A stretch of DNA of 64,000 nucleotides from Sporolactobacillus shoreicorticis (lineage in GTDB: Bacteria > Bacillota > Bacilli > Bacillales > Sporolactobacillaceae), in assembly GCF_024125445.1 (NCBI RefSeq), contig NZ_JAMXWM010000005.1, forward strand, positions 157,761 through 221,760. The letters run 5' to 3'. This document shows positions 18,527-25,805 of this stretch, in pieces. How positions within the stretch are numbered: position 1 is the stretch's first letter; every line of letters begins with the position of its first letter. Under the pieces are notes generated by a model. The model saw nothing but the letters and a program-made list of their open reading frames with translations. It was not told the origin of the DNA and did no database searches. The position numbers were made by a program, and so were the translations under genes.

Positions 18527-18672
18527 CTTTTTGTCATCAGAATGTATTGATGCTGTCAATAGGATGTTATTGGAATGCAACCTCAGAGGCCTATGATGAG
18601 ATGTGTTGGCAGACGTTACATAGAACAATGACTGAAAAAGAGAAATTTTGGGAGCACACAATGGAGGGAATT

Positions 18673-19758
18673 ATGATGAAAAAAAGTATAGTATCACTTG
18701 CATTAATCGGTGGACTGACGGTAACAGGTCTCGGGGTGCATCAGGCAGATGCGGCGTCGGCATCATCGGTGGTTTCATTGGCGCAACAGGGAATGGGTTC
18801 CACTTATTCTTGGGGACAGAATGACTGTTCGGGATTTACAATGCGCGTGTTTTCACGTTTAGGCATTCAACTGCCTCATAGCTCGGCCGCTCAAGCCGGT
18901 TATGGTACTGCGGTTAACCGTTCTGATCTTCAACCCGGCGATCTTGTCTTTTTTAACACATCAGGTTCAGGTATTTCTCATGTCGGGATTTACGTTGGCA
19001 ATAATCGAATGATTAGTGCGGAAACGGAAAAAACAGGCGTTCGCGAAACGCAAATTTTCGGCGGAGGCGCTTCAAGTTACTGGGAACCGCGTTTTGTAAC
19101 TGCTCGAAGAATCACAACAAATACGCAACAGACCGCGCAGTCGCAAAAATCGACACAAGAATCAGCTGTGTCTCAATCGTCTTCAACAACTCAGAATTCA
19201 TCAAACGGCCAAACACAAACCGGTGCGTCGACCGATCAATCTTCAACAACTGATCAGACGAATGCAACAGAAAGCAGTCAGTCATCAGCAACCGACAGGA
19301 TAAATAAGGTACAGAGCAATCAACCATCAACAGCCGATCAGACAAAATCAACACAAAGTGATGACCAGGCATCTGCAAATAACAGTCAAACGTCACAGGC
19401 GACTGCACCTAAGACGGATGACTCAAGTTCTGTTTCAAATGAGACAAGCTCATCGCCAACAATTAACAACGGTGTTTACATTGTGCAGACAGGGGATACT
19501 TTGTGGGCAATATCGAATAGGAGCGGAATTTCCGTACAGAAGATTCAACAAATAAATAAACTTGAGGATACACTGCTTTATCCGGGACAGAAAATCAACC
19601 TGCAGGATCCGTCTGAGCAATATACGATTAAGTCAGGTGACTCGCTGTGGTCAATTGCCAAAAAACACGGTACAACAGTGGAGCAATTAATGAAAACAAA
19701 CAATCTGTCCTCGGATCTCATCTATCCGGATGACAAGTTGACGATTTCTGATAATTAA
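18673..19758 (+). CDS. secreted NlpC/P60 endopeptidase with two LysM domains
   Basis: ATG 18673 (or the next codon, also ATG) follows GGAGGG; upstream in-frame codons are rejected. The 361-residue protein has a signal peptide cut after ADA (about residue 27). An NlpC/P60 catalytic domain follows, with Cys52 in QNDCSGF and His103 in ISHVGIYVG. A linker of about 120 residues is almost only Ser, Thr, Gln, Asn and Ala. Two LysM repeats end the protein (YIVQTGDTLWAIS, YTIKSGDSLWSIA). It should bind peptidoglycan through LysM and cut gamma-D-Glu/diaminopimelate peptides outside the cell. Having NlpC before LysM is the reverse of the LytE/LytF order. A possible PlcR box lies upstream. Confidence 0.92.
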   Translation: MMKKSIVSLALIGGLTVTGLGVHQADAASASSVVSLAQQGMGSTYSWGQNDCSGFTMRVFSRLGIQLPHSSAAQAGYGTAVNRSDLQPGDLVFFNTSGSGISHVGIYVGNNRMISAETEKTGVRETQIFGGGASSYWEPRFVTARRITTNTQQTAQSQKSTQESAVSQSSSTTQNSSNGQTQTGASTDQSSTTDQTNATESSQSSATDRINKVQSNQPSTADQTKSTQSDDQASANNSQTSQATAPKTDDSSSVSNETSSSPTINNGVYIVQTGDTLWAISNRSGISVQKIQQINKLEDTLLYPGQKINLQDPSEQYTIKSGDSLWSIAKKHGTTVEQLMKTNNLSSDLIYPDDKLTISDN

Positions 19759-19772
19759 GTATACCTGTAATG

Positions 19773-19809
19773 AAAAGGCTGCCGCAAAAAATAAGCGGCA
19801 GCCTTTTTT
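19773..19809 (+). terminator. terminator after the NlpC/P60-LysM gene
   Basis: AAAAGGCTGCCGC pairs perfectly with GCGGCAGCCTTTT around an A-rich loop, followed by T's. Confidence 0.92.
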
Positions 19810-19906
19810 GTGTTTTGGCTTGTCGGTACGACGATAAACTTCATATGATGCTGATTACCAATCTGCACTTATTGGTTGGACGAGCAGGTTAAGCGTCAAA
19901 TCGGAT

Positions 19907-19934
19907 AAATAGACGGAAAAATTCCGCTTATTTT
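19907..19934. repeat. dispersed short palindromic repeat, copy 1
   Basis: AAATAGACGGAAAAATTCCG followed by CTTATTTTA. The same unit with variations occurs four times at 52035-52226. Homology to the first of those extends about 25 bases upstream (GAGCAGGTTAAGCG-like). It looks like an intergenic repeat family with a GGAA/TTCC core. Confidence 0.6.
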
Positions 19935-20046
19935 ATTAAGGACCAGAACTCTTAATGAAAATGATGCAACAAAAGAAGTCGATCAACGCCGTATTTGGAG
20001 CGAAAGAACTTTCGCTAACTGTAAAGGAGCTTTCGCTAAATACGCA

Positions 20047-20132
20047 TACGTCCTGTATGCGACACGAAAGCCATCACATTCTGTGAAAGTATGTCCTGTA
20101 TGCAACGTGAAAGCCACCGTATTCTGCGGGAG
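20047..20132. repeat. tandem duplication of a 43-base unit
   Basis: Units 20047-20089 and 20090-20132 align without gaps (TACGTCCTGTATGC versus TATGTCCTGTATGC; CGAAAGCCA versus TGAAAGCCA; ATTCTG in both). Just before it (about 20000-20040) GCGAAAGAACTTTCGC and GGAGCTTTCGCTAA form CGAAAG/CTTTCG inverted repeats. The whole 19810-20385 gap holds no gene I can support, only these repeats and the promoter of the next gene. Confidence 0.7.
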
Positions 20133-20385
20133 TAAAAATCGGGCGCTTTTTGTTCAAGAAGAACAAGCTGTTTCCATTGGTGAGGCGTGAACAAGAACAG
20201 AAGAAAATGATGGGCAGAACTTTATTTGATTTGAGGACATTTCGACATTAATTTTTCATTGAATATATATTGAGTAAGAGTTAAAATGAAACGAATTGAA
20301 TGAAGAATGTGCTGTCTTACTGAATATTCTTCACCGGTGTTTTATGTATTCATCAGTTAAAAAAGAATGAACGAAAAGGAAGGAA

Positions 20386-21117
20386 ATGTTCGTGTACGCT
20401 AAGCATGTACTGCCCGCTCGCACTCATAGTCATAATGAGAATTTGCTGTATTTCATGATTTCAATTTTTTTTAATGCATTTGGAAATGCGCTGACCGTTT
20501 CACTGAATTTGGGAAGCGCACTTTGGACAGCGTCGGCTGTTAATTTTACAGCGCTGACAAGCATTCCACTGAGTTTAATTTTGTTTGCCTCAGGTGTTCT
20601 GGTCATAATCATCAATGCCCTGATTATTGGTAAAGTCGACTGGCATCGCATTATCGGCAATATAATTTTCATGATTCCGTTCAGCTATTTAATTGGGATT
20701 ATCAGTACTTATCTCGTTGCTGTAGGGATTAATGAACTGCCGCTTATTGTGCGTGTGGTATTGGACATCGTTGGTGTATGCTTTATCTCACTGGCGATTT
20801 CAATTTATCAACGTGTGAATCTGATGCTTCATCCATGTGATGATTTGATGCAGATTATCCGTTTTAAATTTTTTAAAGGCAACGCGACGGTCGCTCAGCT
20901 TGTTACGTTCTCACCACCGGTTGTGATCATCCTTTTTTGCTGGATCGATTTGCACCAACTTTATGCCATCAATGTCGGCACTATTTTCGCGCTCCTGTTT
21001 CAGGGCTCGTTGGTTGGTGTCTTCGATAGAACGGTGTTCCCGACACTTAAGCATCAGAATATTGATCATAGCCAAGTGAGCAGTCAGAACCGGGAACATC
21101 ATAGCCTGAACATGTAA
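20386..21117 (+). CDS. YczE/YitT-like integral membrane protein
   Basis: ATG 20386 follows AAGGAAGGAA; 243 residues, five to six predicted helices. The sequence FNAFGNALTVSLNLGSALWT and the conserved HPCDDLMQIIRFKFFKGNA segment match the YczE/YyaS group of membrane proteins, known in B. subtilis only as a factor affecting surfactin production. Function unknown. Confidence 0.75.
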   Translation: MFVYAKHVLPARTHSHNENLLYFMISIFFNAFGNALTVSLNLGSALWTASAVNFTALTSIPLSLILFASGVLVIIINALIIGKVDWHRIIGNIIFMIPFSYLIGIISTYLVAVGINELPLIVRVVLDIVGVCFISLAISIYQRVNLMLHPCDDLMQIIRFKFFKGNATVAQLVTFSPPVVIILFCWIDLHQLYAINVGTIFALLFQGSLVGVFDRTVFPTLKHQNIDHSQVSSQNREHHSLNM

Positions 21118-21209
21118 TGGTGCCTTAACAAACAGTGAATGAAACCGATTCGTTGTCGTATTGATCCCCCGGAGCTTGCTCATACTAGTTCCTGAGGAGG
21201 TGAGCGACT

Positions 21210-21365
21210 TTGGCTAAAGATGTGCTCTGTGAGGTAAACAATTGTACGTTTTGGGATGAAGGAAACCATTGTTCTGCGAACGCTATTTATGTCGTTAGTC
21301 ATAAAGGCAAGCAGGCCTCAAACGTCGAGGAAACAGATTGCAAGACGTTTAAACCGGAAAAATGA
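21210..21365 (+). CDS. DUF1540 small cysteine protein
   Basis: TTG 21210 follows GAGGAGGTGAG. The 51-residue product, LAKDVLCEVNNCTFWDEGNH and onward, has four Cys (residues 7, 12, 21 and 44) in the DUF1540 spacing plus the closing DCKTFKPEK. These small Firmicute proteins probably bind a metal ion; the role is unknown. The gene ends 16 bases before a terminator. Confidence 0.85.
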   Translation: MAKDVLCEVNNCTFWDEGNHCSANAIYVVSHKGKQASNVEETDCKTFKPEK

Positions 21366-21380
21366 AAAAATTAATGAAGG

Positions 21381-21410
21381 AGCGGGTAGACACAGGTCTG
21401 CCCGCTTTTT
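21381..21410 (+). terminator. terminator after the DUF1540 gene
   Basis: The 11-base arms 21381-21391 and 21396-21406 (AGCGGGTAGAC/GTCTGCCCGCT) pair around ACAG, followed by T's. Confidence 0.9.
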
Positions 21411-21438
21411 ACAAAAGAGTAATGAACAAATCTGCTGT

Positions 21439-21921
21439 TTACAGCATTTTATCCATATTAAACCACTCAATACCTCCATGCTGGGACTCTGCAATGCCGT
21501 GATTGACATAGCCATTCTTTTGATAGAAGGGAATAAGTGATTCTCGACAGGTGAGCGTGACGGTCAATCGATTTTTCGCGCGTGCCTGTTTTTCGAAGGC
21601 ACGGAGAAGCATACCTGCAATACCCTTTTTTTGATAATCAGGAGCGACGACAATACCCAGAATGCTTTGATAACTGCCGCTTACCGGATTCGGCATCGTT
21701 TGATCAAAAAGGTCGTCGGTGATAAAGGGAGCAGATAGGACCGGACCATTCACGTAACCAATAATTTGATTTTTTTCCTCTGCAATGATAAAGGTGTCGG
21801 GTATTGTCTCAATTCGATTGATGAATGCCTGCTTCGTCGCTGCTTCTTCGGGTGTGAATGCTTTATTTTCAAGGATGACGAGCGGCTCTAAATCCTCTTT
21901 ACGGACTTGTCTAAAGATCAT
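21439..21921 (-). CDS. GNAT family N-acetyltransferase
   Basis: The 160-residue protein starts MIFRQVRKEDLEPLV. The GNAT acetyl-CoA loop is GIVVAPDYQKKGIAGMLL (Q/R-x-x-G-x-G/A type), followed by the motif B FYQKNGYVNHG. The pattern is closest to the arylalkylamine-acetyltransferase-like subgroup. The acceptor is unknown. An AAAGGAA site precedes the ATG. Confidence 0.87.
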   Translation of the reverse strand: MIFRQVRKEDLEPLVILENKAFTPEEAATKQAFINRIETIPDTFIIAEEKNQIIGYVNGPVLSAPFITDDLFDQTMPNPVSGSYQSILGIVVAPDYQKKGIAGMLLRAFEKQARAKNRLTVTLTCRESLIPFYQKNGYVNHGIAESQHGGIEWFNMDKML

Positions 21922-22115
21922 AACAAAGATTCCTTTCGAATCGGTTTATAACCATTATAACAGGGTTATGCGGAAGGAAAATGCAGAGTCGCTGTGGAAA
22001 GAACACTAGAGCTCCTAAGTTGGGAGCAGTTGACCGATGCAGCAATTCACTTGCCAATCAAACGCTCAAAGTAATGAATCCCGTAAAGAAATATTGTGCG
22101 AAAGAGGTGAGCAGC

Positions 22116-23006
22116 TTGGATAAATATCGATTGGGGAAAGAAATCAAAAGATGGAGAAAAAAACGTGGAATGACACAAAATGAGCTATCAAAAGACATTT
22201 GCCATCAATCTGAAATCAGCAGAATTGAACATGGGGAAGTTTATCCAAGTATTGATTTGCTGCAATTATTTTCATCGAAATTAAAAGTCCCTGTCTCTTA
22301 TTTTTTTAAAGTGCTGATCTATGATGATTTTGCTAATAAGAAAACAATTGTGGACAGGCTCTTTGAACTGAGCAAGCGAAAGAAGTATGACGCAATTTTG
22401 AACTGTATTGTTCATGAGCAAGATGATTGTTCAGGATACGGTGATTACAGTAAAATTTTGTCGTGGCACTATTGGTTAGCGATGTATCGATTGAACAAGG
22501 TTGACGGCCTTACCTGTATCACAGAGCTTAAGTTGTTATTATTGGATAAAACACCGTCCGTGATTTATCTCCATCTGGATTATTTCATAAAAAATTCTAT
22601 TGCTAATATCTTTGCAGAACAGAATAAGATCAGAGAAGGTGCTCGCCTTTATAAAGAAATCATTCAGTATGATTCTTTTGAGGAAAAATTTGTTAAGCTA
22701 AAAATTAAGGCATTATATAATTTCAGCAAACTGCTTTTTCAACGCGAGGAGTATGTATTAAGCATTCAGCATATTGATCATGCCATCATGCTTTCGATTC
22801 GTCTCGATCACATGGCCCTGTTAGGTCAACTGTACTACCAAAAAGCAGAATGTATGGAAAGGCTGAATGATTCAAATGATCAGATCGCGGCATTATATCA
22901 AAAAGCATACGTTTTTTTTGATCTGCTGCACCTCGATTTTTATAGACAAATTATCGTTTATAAGAAATATAATTACCTGAACGATAGGATAAACACGGCA
23001 GATTAA
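22116..23006 (+). CDS. plcR: PlcR-like quorum-sensing transcriptional activator (RNPP family)
   Basis: TTG 22116 is chosen because AAGAGGTGAG lies just upstream; 296 residues, close to PlcR of the Bacillus cereus group. The N-terminal helix-turn-helix reads LGKEIKRWRKKRGMTQNELS, then ICHQSEISRIEHGEVYPSID, nearly the PlcR segment as I know it. The remainder is helical TPR repeats (for example IKNSIANIFAEQNKIREGA, MALLGQLYYQKAECMERLN) that in PlcR bind the re-imported PapR peptide. A papR-like gene lies convergent 71 bases downstream, and a near-perfect PlcR box lies beyond it. Family assignment is strong. That it responds to the neighbouring peptide is inference. Confidence 0.88.
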   Translation: MDKYRLGKEIKRWRKKRGMTQNELSKDICHQSEISRIEHGEVYPSIDLLQLFSSKLKVPVSYFFKVLIYDDFANKKTIVDRLFELSKRKKYDAILNCIVHEQDDCSGYGDYSKILSWHYWLAMYRLNKVDGLTCITELKLLLLDKTPSVIYLHLDYFIKNSIANIFAEQNKIREGARLYKEIIQYDSFEEKFVKLKIKALYNFSKLLFQREEYVLSIQHIDHAIMLSIRLDHMALLGQLYYQKAECMERLNDSNDQIAALYQKAYVFFDLLHLDFYRQIIVYKKYNYLNDRINTAD

Positions 23007-23025
23007 TTACAAACCAAGCAACAAA

Positions 23026-23066
23026 AACAACCAGGCCATCGTGACCAGACGGCTTGGTTGTTTTTT
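23026..23066. terminator. bidirectional terminator between plcR and papR
   Basis: AACAACCAGGCC (23026-23037) pairs over 12 positions with GGCTTGGTTGTT (23051-23062). A T-run on the right serves plcR, and an A-run on the left serves the minus-strand peptide gene. Confidence 0.9.
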
Positions 23067-23077
23067 GATCTGCCAGT

Positions 23078-23200
23078 TTATTTTGGCGATAGGACATCTT
23101 CGAATGGCAGATCGGACTTGTCTTGCGGGAGAGCAGTCAAAGAAAGAGTTAACGTTAAGAGACACATGATCAAGCTGCACTTAATCAACGCTTTTTTCAT
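23078..23200 (-). CDS. papR: PapR-like signalling peptide precursor
   Basis: ATG 23200 follows GGAGG eight bases away. The 40-residue product starts MKKALIKCSLIMCLLTLTLS, a signal peptide. It continues LTALPQDKSDLPFEDVLSPK. The motif KSDLPFED contains DLPFE, the invariant core of PapR signalling heptapeptides in the B. cereus group (for example SDLPFEH and ADLPFEF). Here six residues follow, so extra C-terminal processing would be needed. Unlike the B. cereus layout, where papR follows plcR on the same strand, this gene is convergent to plcR. Its promoter has TATAAT at 23247-23252 (minus strand), no good -35, and a PlcR box abutting the -35 position, which suggests activation by PlcR. Confidence 0.8.
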   Translation of the reverse strand: MKKALIKCSLIMCLLTLTLSLTALPQDKSDLPFEDVLSPK

Positions 23201-23274
23201 CGAGAACGCCTCCATAAGGAATGAAGATGGTTCAATCTATTAGACTATTATACGCCCCTGCTATCGAAAAATAT

Positions 23275-23290
23275 TATGCAATATTGCATC
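23275..23290. promoter_or_regulatory. PlcR box between papR and the S53 protease gene
   Basis: TATGCAATATTGCATC fits the PlcR consensus TATGNANNNNTNCATA at nine of ten fixed positions; the inner ATGCAATATTGCAT is a perfect 14-base palindrome. It lies 75 bases upstream of papR and 93 bases upstream of the protease start, so it could serve both divergent promoters. Confidence 0.75.
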
Positions 23291-23382
23291 ATTTTATTCA
23301 CTCATTTTCCAACAAAATCTGACAAAAAAATAAATAACAAGTTGTTAGTATAGAGACAATCTATGAATCAGGGGGAAAATCT

Positions 23383-24579
23383 ATGAATAAACTAGTCAAA
23401 CGAACGACTCGCAACATTATCGCTGTTCTCATTGTGTTTGTTGCCTTTTTTGCCACGTATGCATTTGCCAGTGCAAAGTCAGAAAGCCTTGCTGCACCGC
23501 CTAAAGGGTGGAAGGCGCATAACCCAATTCACTACAAACCAATTTCTAAAGGGATTAAACCAAAAGCAGTGGCTAATGTCTATTCACCGACACAGATCAA
23601 AAAGGCATATGGTATTGATCATCTGGGGCAAACAGGAGCGGGGCAAACAATTGCGTTGATCGAGGCATATGGAAGTCCGACTATACAAGCTGATCTTGAT
23701 ACCTTTGATCAGCAATTCAGTCTTCCTGATGCAAACATTGAAGTTGATTATCCAAGTGGGAAGCCTAAGACAGATGGAGGGTGGGCACTTGAAACGGCCT
23801 TAGATGTCGAATGGGCGCATGCCCTTGCACCGGATGCTAAAATCATGGTCGTTGCGGCAAAGTCTGCGTCAACTGCCAATCTATTAAAGGCTGAGGATTA
23901 TGCAACGAGCCATGGAGCGACCATAGTCTCGAATAGTTGGGGAGGCTCGGAATTTTCAGGAGAAACGTCTTATAACACACATTTTAATCATTCAGGGATA
24001 ACCTATCTGGCATCTTCCGGTGACAACGGCTCGGGAAGTTCGTGGCCGGCTTCTTCTCCTTATATTGTCTCAGTTGGCGGAACATCTCTAAGTACAGACA
24101 TTTCAGGTAATTATAATGGTGAAAGTGCCTGGTCGGGTTCAGGTGGCGCTACGAGCTCTTATGAAAGCAGACCTTCTTTTCAATCCAATTGGGCAAGTAT
24201 TGTTGGTACAAAGCGTGGGATACCAGATATAGCTTTTGATGCGGATCCAAACACCGGTGTCTATGTTTACACAAGTACCCCGGATCAAGGGCAATCAGGA
24301 TGGTTTCAAGTTGGCGGAACCAGTTTCAGCGCACCAGCGTGGGGTGCCATGATTGCATTGTCAAATCAATTGCGTACGCAGCCGTTGTCCAGCACGCAGG
24401 CATTAAACGCAATATATGCAACGGCGGGACAATCCGGAAGCGTGGGTTACACAACGGACTTTCATGATATTATTTCAGGAAGCAATGGCGGTTATCTTGC
24501 AGCATCAGGCTATGATCTGGTTACAGGAATTGGCAGTCCGGAAGCAAATCAATTACTTCCGGCTCTGAGTAGTTATTGA
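23383..24579 (+). CDS. secreted serine-carboxyl peptidase, S53 (sedolisin/kumamolisin-like)
   Basis: ATG 23383 follows CAGGGGGAAA; 398 residues. An N-terminal membrane-spanning signal (about residues 11-30) precedes a short pro-region. The S53 triad is visible: Glu137 and Asp141 in GGWALETALDVEW, and Ser314 in GGTSFSAPAW, with the oxyanion Asp214 in SSGDNG. The C-terminal DFHDIISGSNGGY and YDLVTGIGSP form the calcium site. These enzymes are extracellular acid peptidases. The pro-region is far shorter than the large propeptide of classical kumamolisins. The gene is divergent from papR and carries a PlcR box upstream, so quorum control is likely. Confidence 0.9.
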   Translation: MNKLVKRTTRNIIAVLIVFVAFFATYAFASAKSESLAAPPKGWKAHNPIHYKPISKGIKPKAVANVYSPTQIKKAYGIDHLGQTGAGQTIALIEAYGSPTIQADLDTFDQQFSLPDANIEVDYPSGKPKTDGGWALETALDVEWAHALAPDAKIMVVAAKSASTANLLKAEDYATSHGATIVSNSWGGSEFSGETSYNTHFNHSGITYLASSGDNGSGSSWPASSPYIVSVGGTSLSTDISGNYNGESAWSGSGGATSSYESRPSFQSNWASIVGTKRGIPDIAFDADPNTGVYVYTSTPDQGQSGWFQVGGTSFSAPAWGAMIALSNQLRTQPLSSTQALNAIYATAGQSGSVGYTTDFHDIISGSNGGYLAASGYDLVTGIGSPEANQLLPALSSY

Positions 24580-24599
24580 TTTCTTAAAAATGATCGAAC

Positions 24600-24638
24600 A
24601 CGTTCTGCCTTCATCAAGAAGAGGCAGAACGTTTTTTA
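24600..24638 (+). terminator. terminator after the S53 protease gene
   Basis: ACGTTCTGCCT pairs perfectly with AGGCAGAACGT, followed by TTTTTT. Confidence 0.92.
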
Positions 24639-24651
24639 TTTAGGAGACGAG

Positions 24652-24740
24652 GTGAATCTAAAAGGATTTAAAGTACGTATTGATCCAAACGAAAAACAGA
24701 AATAATGATTCAATTAAACTTTGGCTATAATCGTTTTTGG
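24652..24740 (+). pseudogene. second TnpB N-terminal relic
   Basis: GTG 24652 behind GGAGACGA reads VNLKGFKVRIDPNEKQK, then stops. One frame over, the text resumes as MIQLNFGYNRFWG, the next conserved TnpB segment. It shares the KVRIDPNEKQ core and TTTGGCTATA with the relic at 13116, and differs by small indels. Confidence 0.55.
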
Positions 24741-24796
24741 GGATCTGTTTCACTCCCCTGTGTCTTTGACGGAATATATTTCTCAGGATCATTTTC

Positions 24797-25690
24797 TTAC
24801 TTTGTGTCTTTAAATAGGTCAATAAATCGACGCGCCTTTTTTGTCAGGTAGCGGTCTCTCAGCCATATAATACCGACATCCGACTGAATGGTAATGTCGG
24901 GAAGTTCAAACATTTTAATGTCCGCGACAGAAAAGGCGGAAAGCACGGACTTGGGAAGGATTGTTACACCGATTCCGCCGGTCACTAAGGCAATCGTAAT
25001 CGAGACACTCGAACACTCGCAAACAATATTCGGTTCAAAGCCTAATCGGCGGCATTCATTGACAATTTTCTTATTGAGCTGCACTGTTTTGTCGCTCTTG
25101 AGTGCGATAAGCGGGGTTGTGGCCAGGTCCTTTAATAAAAAGGTGGATTTTCCATGCAGGTTCCCGCTTGTAGGGACAATCATGACAAACGGGTCGGAGG
25201 GAAGTCTTAGCGTTTCGTATTTGATTGGATCCTGATTGGATTCAAAAGGCAATCTTGTGACGACCAGTTCAATGTTTCGATTCTCCAAGTAATCCCCCAA
25301 GACGACATGATCGCCTTCTAAAATTTTAAAAGTGACCTGCGGGTAGCGTTCGCGAAAATAGGCGATTTTCTCCGGCAGCAGGGAAACACAGGAGAAAACC
25401 GAACCAATTTTCAGTGTGCCTTGAATGCCCAGATCGAGTTCTTTAATCTCGGTAATGGTTTCATCCAATTGCTGAAGAATTGCTTCAGCTTTGACGCGAA
25501 AAACGGAACCGGCCTCGGTAAGTGCCATACCTTTTCCTTGACGATCAAACAGGATGACACCAAGTTCTTCTTCAATCTGTTTTAATTGCCGGCTCAGAGG
25601 CGGCTGCTCGATATTCAGTTTCTTGGCGGCACGCGTGATCTGTCCTTCCTGGGCAATAGCGAGAAAGTAACGAAGCTGGCGGATATCCAT
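24797..25690 (-). CDS. LysR-type transcriptional regulator
   Basis: ATG 25690 follows GGGAGGG; 297 residues. The N-terminal winged helix is classic: MDIRQLRYFLAIAQEGQITR, then AAKKLNIEQPPLSRQLKQIE. An effector-binding periplasmic-protein-like domain follows. It is divergent from the ACT-MFS fusion gene with a 115-base spacer, the usual arrangement for autoregulation and control of the neighbour. The effector is unknown; the ACT domain next door suggests an amino-acid-like ligand, as inference only. Confidence 0.9.
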   Translation of the reverse strand: MDIRQLRYFLAIAQEGQITRAAKKLNIEQPPLSRQLKQIEEELGVILFDRQGKGMALTEAGSVFRVKAEAILQQLDETITEIKELDLGIQGTLKIGSVFSCVSLLPEKIAYFRERYPQVTFKILEGDHVVLGDYLENRNIELVVTRLPFESNQDPIKYETLRLPSDPFVMIVPTSGNLHGKSTFLLKDLATTPLIALKSDKTVQLNKKIVNECRRLGFEPNIVCECSSVSITIALVTGGIGVTILPKSVLSAFSVADIKMFELPDITIQSDVGIIWLRDRYLTKKARRFIDLFKDTK

Positions 25691-25805
25691 TGATGTCCCT
25701 CCCTATGTATACCTACAAAGTATGATAAACAAACAAAACGGATATTTTCTATATGGATAATCGAATGATACCATAAAATGTAGGAAGTCAAAAAGGGGGA
25801 AGAAG

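Noticed and set aside
20047..20132. CRISPR array
   Set aside because: Only two adjacent 43-base copies, no spacers and no cas genes.
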